This document shows positions 38,499 to 48,280 of a stretch of DNA of 64,000 bases, piece after piece. Both the position numbers and the translations under genes were made by a program. The stretch lies in the NCBI GenBank assembly GCA_964542915.1, contig CAZIVP010000003.1, forward strand, positions 1-64,000, written 5' to 3'. The notes under the pieces are model-generated. The model worked only from the letters and a program-made list of their open reading frames with translations, was not told the DNA's origin and ran no database searches. Origin of the DNA: CAZIVP01 sp964542915 (GTDB taxonomy: Bacteria; Calditrichota; Calditrichia; Calditrichales; Calditrichaceae). Every line of letters begins with the position of its first letter. Positions within the stretch are counted from its first letter, which is position 1.

Positions 38499-39917
38499 TT
38501 ACTCCAATGTCGCAGGATTGCCGACATTCTCCGCCGCCGGTTTCCTCGAATCTGATTCATGCCCGTCCTTTTTCTTACCGTAATTCAAAACGGCCTTCAC
38601 TTCGCCGATGGCCACGAATGGGATGAAACGCGCAAACAACAAAAACAGGGTAAAGAATAAACCGAAACTACCGGCAAGCGTGGCAATTTCGATCAATGTG
38701 GGTTGGTACATGGCCCAGCTCGAGGGCAGGAAATCCCGATGCAACGACGTTACAATGATCACGAAACGCTCGAACCACATCCCGATGTTGATGAAAACCG
38801 ACAGGATAAACACAAACAAGACGCTGCGCCGAAGCGTTCGGATCCACAAAAGTTGCGGCAGCAAGACGTTGCAGCCTATCATGATCCAGTAGGTCCAGGC
38901 ATAAGGCCCCAGGGCGCGGTTGAGAAAGACAAAGCGTTCGTATTCGTTAACTGAATACCATGCCATAAACAACTCTGTTGCGTACGACAACGCCACAATT
39001 CCCGAAGTGAGCAATACGATCTTTGTCATCTTTTCAATGTGATCGATGGTGATATAGGCTTCATAATGCAGCACACGCCGGGCGATGATCATCAGCGTAA
39101 GGACCATCGCAAATCCGGAGAAAATGGCACCGGCCACGAAATACGGCGGAAAAATTGTGGTATGCCATCCGGGAATGACCGACGTGGCAAAGTCCATACT
39201 GACGATGGAATGCACCGACAACACCAGCGGCGTTGCCAATGCGGCCAGGAGGAGATAAACCGTTTCATAATGCTTCCAGGCGCGCGCGGAACCGTTCCAT
39301 CCGAAACTCATGATTCCGTAAACCCACTTTTTAATCTTCGTTTTAGCCCGGTCGCGGAGGGTGGCCATATCCGGAATCAAACCCAGATACCAGAAAACCA
39401 GCGAAATGGTGAAATAGGTGCTGATTGCAAAGAAATCCCACAACAACGGAGAACGGAAATTCACCCAGAGAGGACCGCGCGTATTCGGATATGGTATGAT
39501 CCAGAAAAACAACCAGGGACGACCCATATGGATCAAAGGGAAAATACCGGCGCAAATAACCGCAAAAAGCGTCATGGCTTCCGCAGAACGGTTTATCGAT
39601 GTGCGCCATTTCTGTTTGAATAAGTAGAGAATCGCCGATATCAACGTTCCGGCGTGGCCAATCCCTACCCAAAAAACAAAATTGGTTATATCGAATGCCC
39701 AGCCCACGGTCTTGTTAAGCCCCCAGGTACCGATTCCCACCATAATCTGGTAGGTTACGGCGACGACGCCAATGACGAGTAGAGTGAACGACACGAGAAA
39801 GGCCGTCCACCAGAGCGGCCCCGCCCTGCGTTCCAGCGGCGCCATCACATCGTCAGTGACTTCTCTGTAGCTTTTGTCGCCAGCTATAAGCGGTTTTCGT
39901 AAAATGGAATAAAACAT
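38499..39917 (-). CDS. actC: alternative complex III subunit ActC (NrfD-like quinol oxidase subunit)
   Basis: A 472-residue NrfD-family protein with ten membrane helices. It opens YREVTDDVMAPLERR before the first helix (WWTAFLVSFTLLVIGV). Conserved segments include FWVGIGHAGTLISAILYLF, MGRPWLFFWIIPYPN and VHSIVSMDFATSVIPGWHTT. ActC holds the quinol-binding site of alternative complex III. It follows actB by 71 bp. The C-terminal tail is charged and cytoplasmic. Confidence 0.95.
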   Translation of the reverse strand: MFYSILRKPLIAGDKSYREVTDDVMAPLERRAGPLWWTAFLVSFTLLVIGVVAVTYQIMVGIGTWGLNKTVGWAFDITNFVFWVGIGHAGTLISAILYLFKQKWRTSINRSAEAMTLFAVICAGIFPLIHMGRPWLFFWIIPYPNTRGPLWVNFRSPLLWDFFAISTYFTISLVFWYLGLIPDMATLRDRAKTKIKKWVYGIMSFGWNGSARAWKHYETVYLLLAALATPLVLSVHSIVSMDFATSVIPGWHTTIFPPYFVAGAIFSGFAMVLTLMIIARRVLHYEAYITIDHIEKMTKIVLLTSGIVALSYATELFMAWYSVNEYERFVFLNRALGPYAWTYWIMIGCNVLLPQLLWIRTLRRSVLFVFILSVFINIGMWFERFVIIVTSLHRDFLPSSWAMYQPTLIEIATLAGSFGLFFTLFLLFARFIPFVAIGEVKAVLNYGKKKDGHESDSRKPAAENVGNPATLE

Positions 39918-39988
39918 AGCTCAGCACATTGTTTTTGTGTTGGTAATCCACCGTTGCGGCTCGGGCGTAAACATGAAGATTTCATCAT

Positions 39989-42900
39989 TTATCCTTCTTC
40001 CCTGCCCTGCTCCGGTTCCAGACCGGAACGATTCCGCACTTTCGTCAAGTAACCCACCGTGGGGAGAAAATTCATTTCTTCCAGCATGTGATAATGGCGT
40101 GGATGCTTAACCAGCCGGGCAATGCGGCTTTCAGGATCGTTGAGATCGCCAAATACGATGGCGTCTGCCGGACAAGATTGTTCACAGGCGAGACGGATAT
40201 CGCCGTCCTTCAGGGGCTTGCCCTCACGCTGGGCTTTGGCTTTGGCCGCCTGGATGCGTTGTACGCACAGTGAACATTTTTCCATCACGCCGCGGGAACG
40301 CGTGGTAATATCGGGATTCAATACCAGATGCTCGCGCTCTTTCTCATTACGATAATCGAACCAATTGAATCGGCGCACTTTATAAGGACAGTTATTGGCG
40401 CAATAACGCGTACCCACGCAACGGTTATAGATTTGCTGGTTGATGCCTTCGTCGCTGTGGACAGTTGCCAGAACGGGACAAACGCCCTCGCACGGCGCGT
40501 GATCGCAATGTTGACACATCACCGGTTGGTGCATGACGGTCGGATTGTCTTCCGATCCGCGATAATATCGGTCGATACGAATCCAGTGCATCTCCCGCCG
40601 CCGGTATACTTCGTCTTTACCCACCACAGGAATGTTGTTCTCCGCCTGGCAACTTACAACACAGGCGGAACAGCCCGTACAGCGGTGCAGGTCGATCGCC
40701 ATGCCCCAGTGATGCCCGGTATATGAATGGTCTTCCGGCCATAGCTGCACTATTTTATGGGTGTCGGGATTGCCCGATGCCGGGTTTTTGCGGTAGGCCT
40801 GTAACGTAGTTTCCCGTACAAGCTTCCGTTCGCCTCCCCCCAGTTTTTCCGGGACACGGATATTGTGGTGCGTCTGCGTTTGGGCTACCCGAACTTTGCG
40901 ACCCGTTTTATGAAGCGTAACACTGTTAAAGTATTGACGGTATCCGTTTCCCGAACAACTGAAAATGAAGGTGTTGCGGCCGATCTTTTCACCATCCTTT
41001 ACCGTTAAGCGGCTCTCCAGCCACTGCGGTCCGATCCGTGCAAATCGGTCTGTACCCTTTCGGCCATAGCCCAGCGCCGCCGCAACCACATCGTCGTGTT
41101 GCCCCGGCTGGATCAAAGCCGGCAATTCGAGCGACTGATCGCCCGCCGAGATGCGTATAACATCGCCCTGTTTGATATCGAGCCGTCGCGCCCGTCCCGG
41201 CGACAGACAAATAAAGTTATCCCAAACCGTTTTGTTAACGGCGTCCGGTAATTCATGCAGCCATGGATTGTGGGCGTTCCGTCCGTCTAGCATGGATTCC
41301 GTGGGATACAGATGGACTTCCATGTCGCCTTCCGGCAACAGTCCCTCTTGCGGCAATAAGCGGAACTCCACGCCTGAAGGCGACGGCGCGTCGCCGTTTA
41401 TGCCGGACAGTTTGACAAATCCACGGCGAAGCGCAGCGCCCCAAAACGATTTAAATGAAAGGCCTCCCCCGGCCTTCTCGTGTGAAAAAATCGACTTTTG
41501 CCAGTATTCCCGGACCAATTGCAGGTCATCTTTATCGACGCCGCAAAGCATAGCGCACAGGCGCCGTAACGTACGCGCTTCCGTAAACGGCGGCGCCATC
41601 GGCTGCCGCAATCCAAACAAAGTTCCACCGTATTCCACGTCATCCCATATTTCCAAATAATGAGGCGCGGGCAACACCACATCCGCCTGCGCCGTTGTTT
41701 CATCCTGATGAGCGCTCTGCGCGACCATGTATCCGACGCCACGCAATCCATCTTTTGGCAGCTCCGATATTGTATCATACGCCGGATTACAACCGCCGGT
41801 AATCAGGGTATGGACGGCTCCGCTTTTAAGCGCTTTCAGAAAATCATTGAGGGCTCGGTCGTCGCCGTTCCACTGTTTGTAAGGATTTTCGACATCAACG
41901 GTATTGCCGTAATTGTTCAGCCCTATATTTATGTGATTCAGCAGCACCTGCAGGCGCAGATCGTTTGTATCGCAAATCACCAGACTTTGTCCGGCGTTGT
42001 TCAATAAACGTTCGGCGATTTCATCCGCAATTTGCGCTTCTAAAGAGGGGATTTGTGAGGATTCGCTTTGAAGCTCCAGCGGCCGGTTTTGATTGGATAG
42101 ACGGGCCACTCTATCCGCAATGCGGTGAATAATAGCAACGGTTTGTCGCTGCGTTACGACGTATCGCCGGTCGGCGTTAGACCCGGTCAGGGAAAGACGC
42201 CCTTCCAATTGAATATGTTGTGAAATCCGCACTGGATGGCCTTCGAGGCTGCGTCCCTTTGTATAATCTTTGCTGAATTCGACCGGTGAAATCCAGGTAT
42301 TCAGAAAATCCGCTCCGAAGCTCACAATGAGTTGTGCGCGATCGAAGCGATAACGGGGAAGCATACGCTTTCCGTGGGTGTGTTCGTGAGCGTCCATTAT
42401 AGCGGCATGGGATAGCGCATCATATTCGATATGGCGCACGCCTTTGTATCGATCTAAAACCCGTTGAATCCAGTAGCGGGTGGAAGGACTGTTGATACTG
42501 CCTGTCAGAATATAACCACCGCCGGTCTTCTGTTTGAACCGCCTTTCCAAATCGGCTGCGATCGTTTTCCAGGAAACGGATTTACCATGCATCTGCGGCC
42601 GGCTGATGCGCTTGCTATCGTACAAATCGAGAACAGAAGCCTGACCGGCGGCACAAACGCCGCCTTTTGACAGCGGATGTTCCGGCTGACCTTCAATTTT
42701 AACGGGACGACCATCGCGCTTCTTAACCAGAAGACCGCAACCGGCGTTACAGGCGCCGCAGGCGGCGGCGTACCAGCTGGCCTTTCCCGGCGTATGGCCT
42801 TGTTGACCTTTCGTCAACGGCACGATTTTTTCGATATTTCCGCGCGAACACGCCGCCAGTACCCCGCCGCCCAGGCCGAAGCCGGCCAGTTTCAAAAAAG

Positions 42901-43060
42901 AACGCCTGTCGGTCGTGGCCGGGTTTTCCGATAGTTGAGCGATTCTGGCGTCCAACGGCAGCCGCCCGGGAAATTCGTTCTCAAGCCTGCGTCGGTATTC
43001 CGCCGTATTTTCGCGCTCTTCCAATCCCTTCCAGTATTTTGGTCCTTGTTCTTTGCTCAT
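39989..43060 (-). CDS. actB: alternative complex III subunit ActB (molybdopterin-like plus Fe-S domains)
   Basis: A 1023-residue fusion. A twin-arginine signal, RRSFLKLAGFGLGGG (about 52-66), exports it. Residues about 90-760 resemble a molybdopterin oxidoreductase but, as in other ActB proteins, probably lack bound Mo cofactor. The C-terminal ferredoxin domain (about 800-990) carries four cysteine sets: CTGCSACVVSC, CQHCDHAPCEGVC, CVGTRYCANNC and CSLC with CEQSC. They form three [4Fe-4S] and one [3Fe-4S] cluster in known complexes. It passes quinol electrons to the cytochrome subunits. Confidence 0.95.
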   Translation of the reverse strand: MSKEQGPKYWKGLEERENTAEYRRRLENEFPGRLPLDARIAQLSENPATTDRRSFLKLAGFGLGGGVLAACSRGNIEKIVPLTKGQQGHTPGKASWYAAACGACNAGCGLLVKKRDGRPVKIEGQPEHPLSKGGVCAAGQASVLDLYDSKRISRPQMHGKSVSWKTIAADLERRFKQKTGGGYILTGSINSPSTRYWIQRVLDRYKGVRHIEYDALSHAAIMDAHEHTHGKRMLPRYRFDRAQLIVSFGADFLNTWISPVEFSKDYTKGRSLEGHPVRISQHIQLEGRLSLTGSNADRRYVVTQRQTVAIIHRIADRVARLSNQNRPLELQSESSQIPSLEAQIADEIAERLLNNAGQSLVICDTNDLRLQVLLNHINIGLNNYGNTVDVENPYKQWNGDDRALNDFLKALKSGAVHTLITGGCNPAYDTISELPKDGLRGVGYMVAQSAHQDETTAQADVVLPAPHYLEIWDDVEYGGTLFGLRQPMAPPFTEARTLRRLCAMLCGVDKDDLQLVREYWQKSIFSHEKAGGGLSFKSFWGAALRRGFVKLSGINGDAPSPSGVEFRLLPQEGLLPEGDMEVHLYPTESMLDGRNAHNPWLHELPDAVNKTVWDNFICLSPGRARRLDIKQGDVIRISAGDQSLELPALIQPGQHDDVVAAALGYGRKGTDRFARIGPQWLESRLTVKDGEKIGRNTFIFSCSGNGYRQYFNSVTLHKTGRKVRVAQTQTHHNIRVPEKLGGGERKLVRETTLQAYRKNPASGNPDTHKIVQLWPEDHSYTGHHWGMAIDLHRCTGCSACVVSCQAENNIPVVGKDEVYRRREMHWIRIDRYYRGSEDNPTVMHQPVMCQHCDHAPCEGVCPVLATVHSDEGINQQIYNRCVGTRYCANNCPYKVRRFNWFDYRNEKEREHLVLNPDITTRSRGVMEKCSLCVQRIQAAKAKAQREGKPLKDGDIRLACEQSCPADAIVFGDLNDPESRIARLVKHPRHYHMLEEMNFLPTVGYLTKVRNRSGLEPEQGREEG

Positions 43061-43207
43061 CTTTTTTTTTCGTGTACCTTGTCTTTATTCAATTATTTTG
43101 CAATTGGTTTTCAGTATACGCTTCGACCTGTGCCAAAACACAGTCATTGGCATTAGCATCTGCACAGATCATTCATTCACAATTCAACAATTCAATCATT
43201 TGCCCTT

Positions 43208-43882
43208 TTAATAATGACACACCGTACAACTGATCGACGCCTGCCGTTCCTTCAGTTCGGTGATCCGGCCTTTATTCACATCGCGATGGCAGTTCACACA
43301 CCATCCCATCGTCAGGTCGGCATACTGGTAGACGCGATCCATAGTCTCCACCGGTCCGTGGCAACGCCGGCAAGTAACGCCCGCGTTCACATGGCCACTG
43401 TGGTTGAAATAAACATAATCGGGTAGATCGTGAACGCGTATCCACTCCAACCTGCCTGTTTTTTCGCTTCTGTTATATTCCATAGATTCGCTGTTAAAAC
43501 CCACAACATCGTATAATTTTTTAATTTCCTGCGAGACGATTAAGCGGGCATCACGATTTGCTTCTTCCGCGCGTTTCTCTTCCTGTTTGATATCATCCCA
43601 GGGAGCGGTTACAAAACGATGGCAGTTCATACAGACCATCGCATTGGGCACCGCCGCCCGCCGGCTCTCTTCAGCGGCCGTATGGCAATACTGGCAATCC
43701 ATCTGCAAATCGCCGCTGTGCAACCGGTGCGAAAACCGGATCGGTTGTTCGGGAGCGTAGCCCTGATTGATGCCCGGCAGATTCCACGGTACACTCCGAA
43801 CGAGCAGGACCGTTGTCATGATTACACTTGCCGCAAGAAGAATCACCAGACTGCGTTTTACGAGCATCGTGCGATTGTTCAT
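43208..43882 (-). CDS. actA: alternative complex III subunit ActA, pentaheme cytochrome c
   Basis: A 224-residue cytochrome with an N-terminal membrane segment (SLVILLAASVIMTTVLLV) and five CxxCH sites: CQYCH, CMNCH, CRRCH, CVNCH and CTVCH. Extra histidines such as RFSHRLHSG and YFNHSGH are available as sixth ligands. Five hemes is the number expected of ActA. It is the first act gene, starting 52 bp after the end of narK on the same strand, so the act genes may be read from the nar promoter as well as their own. Confidence 0.94.
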   Translation of the reverse strand: MNNRTMLVKRSLVILLAASVIMTTVLLVRSVPWNLPGINQGYAPEQPIRFSHRLHSGDLQMDCQYCHTAAEESRRAAVPNAMVCMNCHRFVTAPWDDIKQEEKRAEEANRDARLIVSQEIKKLYDVVGFNSESMEYNRSEKTGRLEWIRVHDLPDYVYFNHSGHVNAGVTCRRCHGPVETMDRVYQYADLTMGWCVNCHRDVNKGRITELKERQASISCTVCHY

Positions 43883-43934
43883 GCCTTACCCACCATTACT
43901 TTATTTCATTCTCCACAAACAAAGCGACCCGCCC

Positions 43935-45284
43935 TCAGTTTATCGTTGTTGAAACACGTTGTCTTTTCAGGACCGTCGCCGTCCGCTGCAGAATCGTGGC
44001 AACCATCAGCGAAACCAGCGCCAGGGCAATAAATACGATGAATCCTCTGGCGTAGCCCGCCACGCCGAAAAGTTCTACAAACCATCCCAGCAGTGGCGGT
44101 ATTAAAAAGCCGCCGAGCGCTCCGAGGCCGCCGACCCAGCCAGCGCCGCCGCCTACCGCTTCGGAGATATATTCCGGCACCAGCTTAAAAACGCCTGCAT
44201 TGTTAACGCCCATACCCATTGCCATAAGAATCAAGCCAAGTACGCCAAACACCAGACTTTTAATGAAAGCCAGCAGAACTGCGCCCAGCAGCATACATGT
44301 CAGAGCCAGGAAGATGGTACGGACGCCGCCGATTCGGTCGGAGATGCTGCCGCCGGGCACTCGTATCAGCGAGGCCAAAACGGAATACGTCATGGTCATG
44401 GCGCCGGCAGTCGTTATATCCATCCGCAGGTATTCCTGCCAGTAGGTGGGAAACCAGACGGTTAATGCCAGGAATCCGCCGAAAGTGGTAAAATAGAGTA
44501 AGACCAGCGCCCACGTTCGCCAGATTTTTGCGGCGCGCCAAAGGCCGTCCCAAACGCCGCCGGACGGGAAAATGGCCTGGCCCAACTGAGACGCTTTTGT
44601 TCGCGCTTTTTCCGCAGGATGATGTTTAATCAGTTGAAAATAATAAGCGTTGTGTCCGTAAAGCAGATAGAGGCCCATACCCACCATGAGCACGGCCAGC
44701 CATACACCATAGGTTCCGGTAAGCGCAAGAACCCCGATTAACAGCGGAATCAAATAAGAAAACAAGCCCGGCGCGATATTGCCGAGACCGGCGTAGAATC
44801 CGAGCGCCCAGCCTTGTTTATCCTTAGGAAACCAATAGGAAACCTGGCCGATGCCCACCGAAAAGGACGCGATACCGCAGCCGCATAGCAGCGCCAACAA
44901 TAAAAACATGGGATAATGGACCATGGTTAGTTGGTCTTCACCGATGGCGTAAAACATGAGCATCAATCCTGCCATACCGGCGAGCGACAGTCCCAATAAC
45001 CAGATGAACGGTTTGCGTCCACCGGTGGAATCCACCCAGGCGCCGAAGGGAATGCGTAACAGGGAGCCGGACAGATTCGGCATAGCCACCAACACGCCCA
45101 GTTGCACGGCGGTCATCTGCATGGTTTCATCCAGGAGTTTGGCGGTGGGCCCAAAAAGCGAAACGGCTGCAAAGCCCACAAAAAAACCGATGGTCGCGCC
45201 GAACAGGCTACGTTTAGGATTGCTTTTCAACTCAACATTGTTCACCTGACGAATCATGTTCGATCGTTTCTCCTTTTGGATCAT
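43935..45284 (-). CDS. narK: NarK-type nitrate/nitrite transporter (MFS)
   Basis: A protein of about 449 residues with twelve membrane segments, of the major facilitator superfamily. RIPFGAWVDSTGGRKPF is the conserved loop 2-3 region and LIRVPGGSISDRIGGVRT the equivalent loop 8-9. ASFSVGIGQVSYWFPKDKQG and GMGVNNAGVFKLVPEY match the nitrate signature regions of the NNP family. It would import nitrate or exchange it for nitrite. The start is taken at the ATG nine bases after GAAGG; another ATG nine codons downstream is also plausible. It lies five bases after narI in the same operon. Confidence 0.92.
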   Translation of the reverse strand: MIQKEKRSNMIRQVNNVELKSNPKRSLFGATIGFFVGFAAVSLFGPTAKLLDETMQMTAVQLGVLVAMPNLSGSLLRIPFGAWVDSTGGRKPFIWLLGLSLAGMAGLMLMFYAIGEDQLTMVHYPMFLLLALLCGCGIASFSVGIGQVSYWFPKDKQGWALGFYAGLGNIAPGLFSYLIPLLIGVLALTGTYGVWLAVLMVGMGLYLLYGHNAYYFQLIKHHPAEKARTKASQLGQAIFPSGGVWDGLWRAAKIWRTWALVLLYFTTFGGFLALTVWFPTYWQEYLRMDITTAGAMTMTYSVLASLIRVPGGSISDRIGGVRTIFLALTCMLLGAVLLAFIKSLVFGVLGLILMAMGMGVNNAGVFKLVPEYISEAVGGGAGWVGGLGALGGFLIPPLLGWFVELFGVAGYARGFIVFIALALVSLMVATILQRTATVLKRQRVSTTIN

Positions 45285-45289
45285 GGCAA

Positions 45290-45988
45290 TCAACCTTCAA
45301 CGGAACGTCTTTTTTTGCGATGCCAGTACCAGCGCACCATCTGCGGTTTCCGCCATAAATAAGGATTGGGCACCACCAGAATATGGACCAACCGTGTGAA
45401 CGGAAATAACAAAAAGAAAAGATAGGCGCCGATGATGTGTAGTTTGACAAGCAACGGCAAGGGCGTTACGTAAGCCAGGTTCGGTTTAAATGTAAAAAGC
45501 GACATAAGATAGGGGCTTAACGACGACGCAAACCATGAGCTGCCCCACCGGGAAAACACAGCAGTGAACAGTCCGGTGCCTACCTGGAATAACAGGACCG
45601 ACAATACGATCCAGTCCGCGGCGGTTGTGATGGTGCGATTGCGGTCGGAAGCGAACCGCCGGGCGACAATGTGAACCAGCCCCACCATGGCAAACAATCC
45701 ACCGATAAAGCCCGCCGCTTCAAGCAGATAGAGTCGCAACGGGACGCGGTTCCACGACAGAACTTGCTCCGGAATTAAGAACAACAGCAAATGGCCCAAA
45801 AGCAGGATAAGGATTCCGTAATGGAACGGCACCAGCCCCCAGAAATGTACTTTGTTTTCCAGAAACTGGGAAGACAGGCTGGAATAACTAAACCCGCGTT
45901 TGCTGTAACGCTGTATGGAAACCAGCAAGAAGGCAAACAATGCCACATAGGGCAATACAGCAAATAAAAAAAGATTCAGGTAGTTCAT
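45290..45988 (-). CDS. narI: respiratory nitrate reductase gamma subunit (cytochrome b)
   Basis: A 232-residue membrane protein with five helices. The diheme b ligands are H56 and H66 (PFHYG and LGHLLLF) on helix 2 and H184 and H202 (KLHIIGAYL and LVHILVVPNP) on helix 5; the first two coincide in number with E. coli NarI. It oxidises quinol at the periplasmic side and feeds electrons to the NarH Fe-S chain. It follows narJ with a 64-base gap. Confidence 0.95.
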   Translation of the reverse strand: MNYLNLFLFAVLPYVALFAFLLVSIQRYSKRGFSYSSLSSQFLENKVHFWGLVPFHYGILILLLGHLLLFLIPEQVLSWNRVPLRLYLLEAAGFIGGLFAMVGLVHIVARRFASDRNRTITTAADWIVLSVLLFQVGTGLFTAVFSRWGSSWFASSLSPYLMSLFTFKPNLAYVTPLPLLVKLHIIGAYLFFLLFPFTRLVHILVVPNPYLWRKPQMVRWYWHRKKRRSVEG

Positions 45989-46052
45989 AGCATCCAGTGT
46001 GTTTTGACGAATCGTTTATGTTTTATTATGGAATCAATTGCTAAAAGACGTC

Positions 46053-46655
46053 TCAACGTTTCGAAGCCGACACCTGCCCGCCGCCGGCCTGCTCCGGTCG
46101 GCGCCAGGCTTCCCTTTGATCCGCCGACGGAAGCTGGCGGCCGTTGTCTCCGTACCAATGTTGCAACAATCCGTGTAAGGCGGAAAGCAATGCCCGATAG
46201 GGATTATCTTCACCGATTTGAAGACGTATTTTGCGAATAACGGGATTGAGCTGCTCGTAAACCCAGCGGTGCGTGTCCGCTTCGTTTAAAATCGCCGCCG
46301 CCTTCAGGCAATGGCTGAGGTGGTCCGGCAGCTCCTGCGATTCTTCGATATGGTGTTGCATCAAACATTGCCGCATCTGAGCCAGAAACTGGCCGCGACG
46401 GTAGTCTTCCCCGTAAAGATGCCAGCCCACCTCAAGGCAGGCGGCCGCGTTCAGATCAAAGCTGTAGGTAAAGCATTCTTCGATCTCGGCGAAGCGGGCC
46501 TCGCGAATATATTTCTGAAACGGCTCAAAGGCGTCATAAACGGCCGCATGCCGTTGTTTCAACCAGCCTCCCAATCGGTCCGCGGTATCGCATACGCCCT
46601 CGTGGGGATAAGAGACCAATTCCGCAAACACATTTAATATGGCTCGATCGTGCAT
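46053..46655 (-). CDS. narJ: nitrate reductase assembly chaperone NarJ
   Basis: A 200-residue all-helical chaperone of the TorD/NarJ family (FAELVSYPHEGVCDTADRL, EECFTYSFDLNAAACLEVGW, LPDHLSHCLKAAAIL). It binds the NarG N terminus and oversees Mo-cofactor and Fe-S insertion. The ATG starting MHDRAIL is preferred: it lies one base after the narH stop, and the 12 upstream in-frame residues overlap narH. It is shorter than E. coli NarJ but in the family range. Confidence 0.93.
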   Translation of the reverse strand: MHDRAILNVFAELVSYPHEGVCDTADRLGGWLKQRHAAVYDAFEPFQKYIREARFAEIEECFTYSFDLNAAACLEVGWHLYGEDYRRGQFLAQMRQCLMQHHIEESQELPDHLSHCLKAAAILNEADTHRWVYEQLNPVIRKIRLQIGEDNPYRALLSALHGLLQHWYGDNGRQLPSADQREAWRRPEQAGGGQVSASKR

Positions 46656-46656
46656 A

Positions 46657-48147
46657 TTACCAACCTCGTTTTGGTTCTTCCCGGAAGCCAAAACCGGCCG
46701 ATTGCTTAAATTCCAGCGGATCCCGGGTCATTTCAATGGCTTCTTCGCGATGGGCAGGCGGAATAACAAAGCGCTCGTTAAAAGTGCAAAGCGAGGTCAA
46801 TTTGTATATCGCCTCTGCTTCATCCACCGAGCAATCGGCCTCGCGCAACATTTTTCGGGCCTCCGTCATGTCCACATCGCCGACGGTAACGGCGCGGCGA
46901 TAGGTGCGCACGGCCATTTGCTTACGCAGTGCATAGCGCACTTTACTGTTGTCGCCGGCCGCAAACAGGGAACCCAGATACTCGATGGGCGCGCGCGCCC
47001 GTTCAAAGTCCGGAAAAAAGCCCTCGTTCAAATTTTTGATCGTTTCGCCGTTCATGATGGACATAACCGGCAGCATCGGCGGAACATAAAAAAGCATGGG
47101 CAGGGTGCGGTACTCGATATGCGGCGGCAATGCCAATCCCCATTCTTTGACAAACCGGTACACGGGAGAATCTTGCGCCGCCGCAATCACATCGTCGCTT
47201 ATGCCGTTATCGCACGCCGCGGCGATCACCTCTTCGTCAAAGGGATCGGCAATCATTTCCCGCTGGGCTGTTACCAGTTCCGCATCCGGCTTTTTGGCGG
47301 TCGCTTCGATTTTATCCGCATCGTAAAGCAAGACGCCCAGGTAGCGGATACGTCCGACGCAGGAATGGAAACAGGCCGGCGCCTGCCCGCTTTCGATGCG
47401 GGGGAAACACAGGATACATTTTTCCGATTTTCCGGTCATCCAATTGTAATAGGTTTTTTTATAGGGACAGGCGGCGATACAGGAGCGCCAGCCGCGGCAA
47501 CGCTGCTGGTCCAGCAGAACAATGCCGTCTTCGCCGCGTTTGTACAGAGCGCCCGAAGGGCAGGCCGCCACGCAGGCGGGATTGAGACAATGATTGCAAA
47601 TACGCGGGAAATAGAAAAACACCAGGCGCTCGATGGCGAATAGTTGTTGTTTCTGTTCGTCCGTGAGCGCACTTAAATTTGGATCGTTCTCAGCATATTC
47701 GGGCGAACCGCTCAGATCATCGTCCCAATTGGGACCGGATTCGATATCCATCTCCTTGCCGGTGATCATGGAAACGGGCCGGGCCGTCGGTTGATCGTTG
47801 CCTTCCGGAACGTTGAACAGATGCTGGTAATCATACGTCCACGGCTCATAGTATTCATCGAGACCCGGTTGGCGCGGATGGTGGAAAATATTGGTAACCG
47901 TGCGCAACTTGTCGGTCGACAGCAGACGCAATTTACCGTTTTTGAGGCTCCACCCACCTTTATATTTTCGCTGATCTTCCCAGCGCGTGGGATAACCGGT
48001 GCCCGGTTTGGTTTCCACATTATTCCACCACATATATTCGGTTCCTCTGCGATCCGTCCAGATGTTTTTACAGGCCAGACTGCACGTATGGCAACCGATA
48101 CATTTATCGAGATGAAACACCATCGAGATTTGCGAGCGAATATCCAT
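46657..48147 (-). CDS. narH: respiratory nitrate reductase beta subunit
   Basis: A 496-residue iron-sulfur subunit. Cluster motifs are CIGCHTCSLAC (C16-C26), CNHCLNPACVAAC, CRGWRSCIAAC (with the NarH-specific tryptophan that makes a [3Fe-4S] cluster) and CILCF with CFHSC. These give three [4Fe-4S] and one [3Fe-4S] cluster carrying electrons from NarI hemes to NarG. GGGAAG precedes the start. It lacks a signal peptide, so the complex faces the cytoplasm. Confidence 0.96.
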   Translation of the reverse strand: MDIRSQISMVFHLDKCIGCHTCSLACKNIWTDRRGTEYMWWNNVETKPGTGYPTRWEDQRKYKGGWSLKNGKLRLLSTDKLRTVTNIFHHPRQPGLDEYYEPWTYDYQHLFNVPEGNDQPTARPVSMITGKEMDIESGPNWDDDLSGSPEYAENDPNLSALTDEQKQQLFAIERLVFFYFPRICNHCLNPACVAACPSGALYKRGEDGIVLLDQQRCRGWRSCIAACPYKKTYYNWMTGKSEKCILCFPRIESGQAPACFHSCVGRIRYLGVLLYDADKIEATAKKPDAELVTAQREMIADPFDEEVIAAACDNGISDDVIAAAQDSPVYRFVKEWGLALPPHIEYRTLPMLFYVPPMLPVMSIMNGETIKNLNEGFFPDFERARAPIEYLGSLFAAGDNSKVRYALRKQMAVRTYRRAVTVGDVDMTEARKMLREADCSVDEAEAIYKLTSLCTFNERFVIPPAHREEAIEMTRDPLEFKQSAGFGFREEPKRGW

Positions 48148-48280
48148 TTGACTTCCCGGTTTTTATATGATCAATGCTTAAGCTGATTGATTGAATGTTT
48201 GCATTGTTGATCGTTCGAATTGTTAAGTGTCATACTTTTTACCTTTGCGCCCGTTCTTTTCCTGGACGCGGCACGGATGC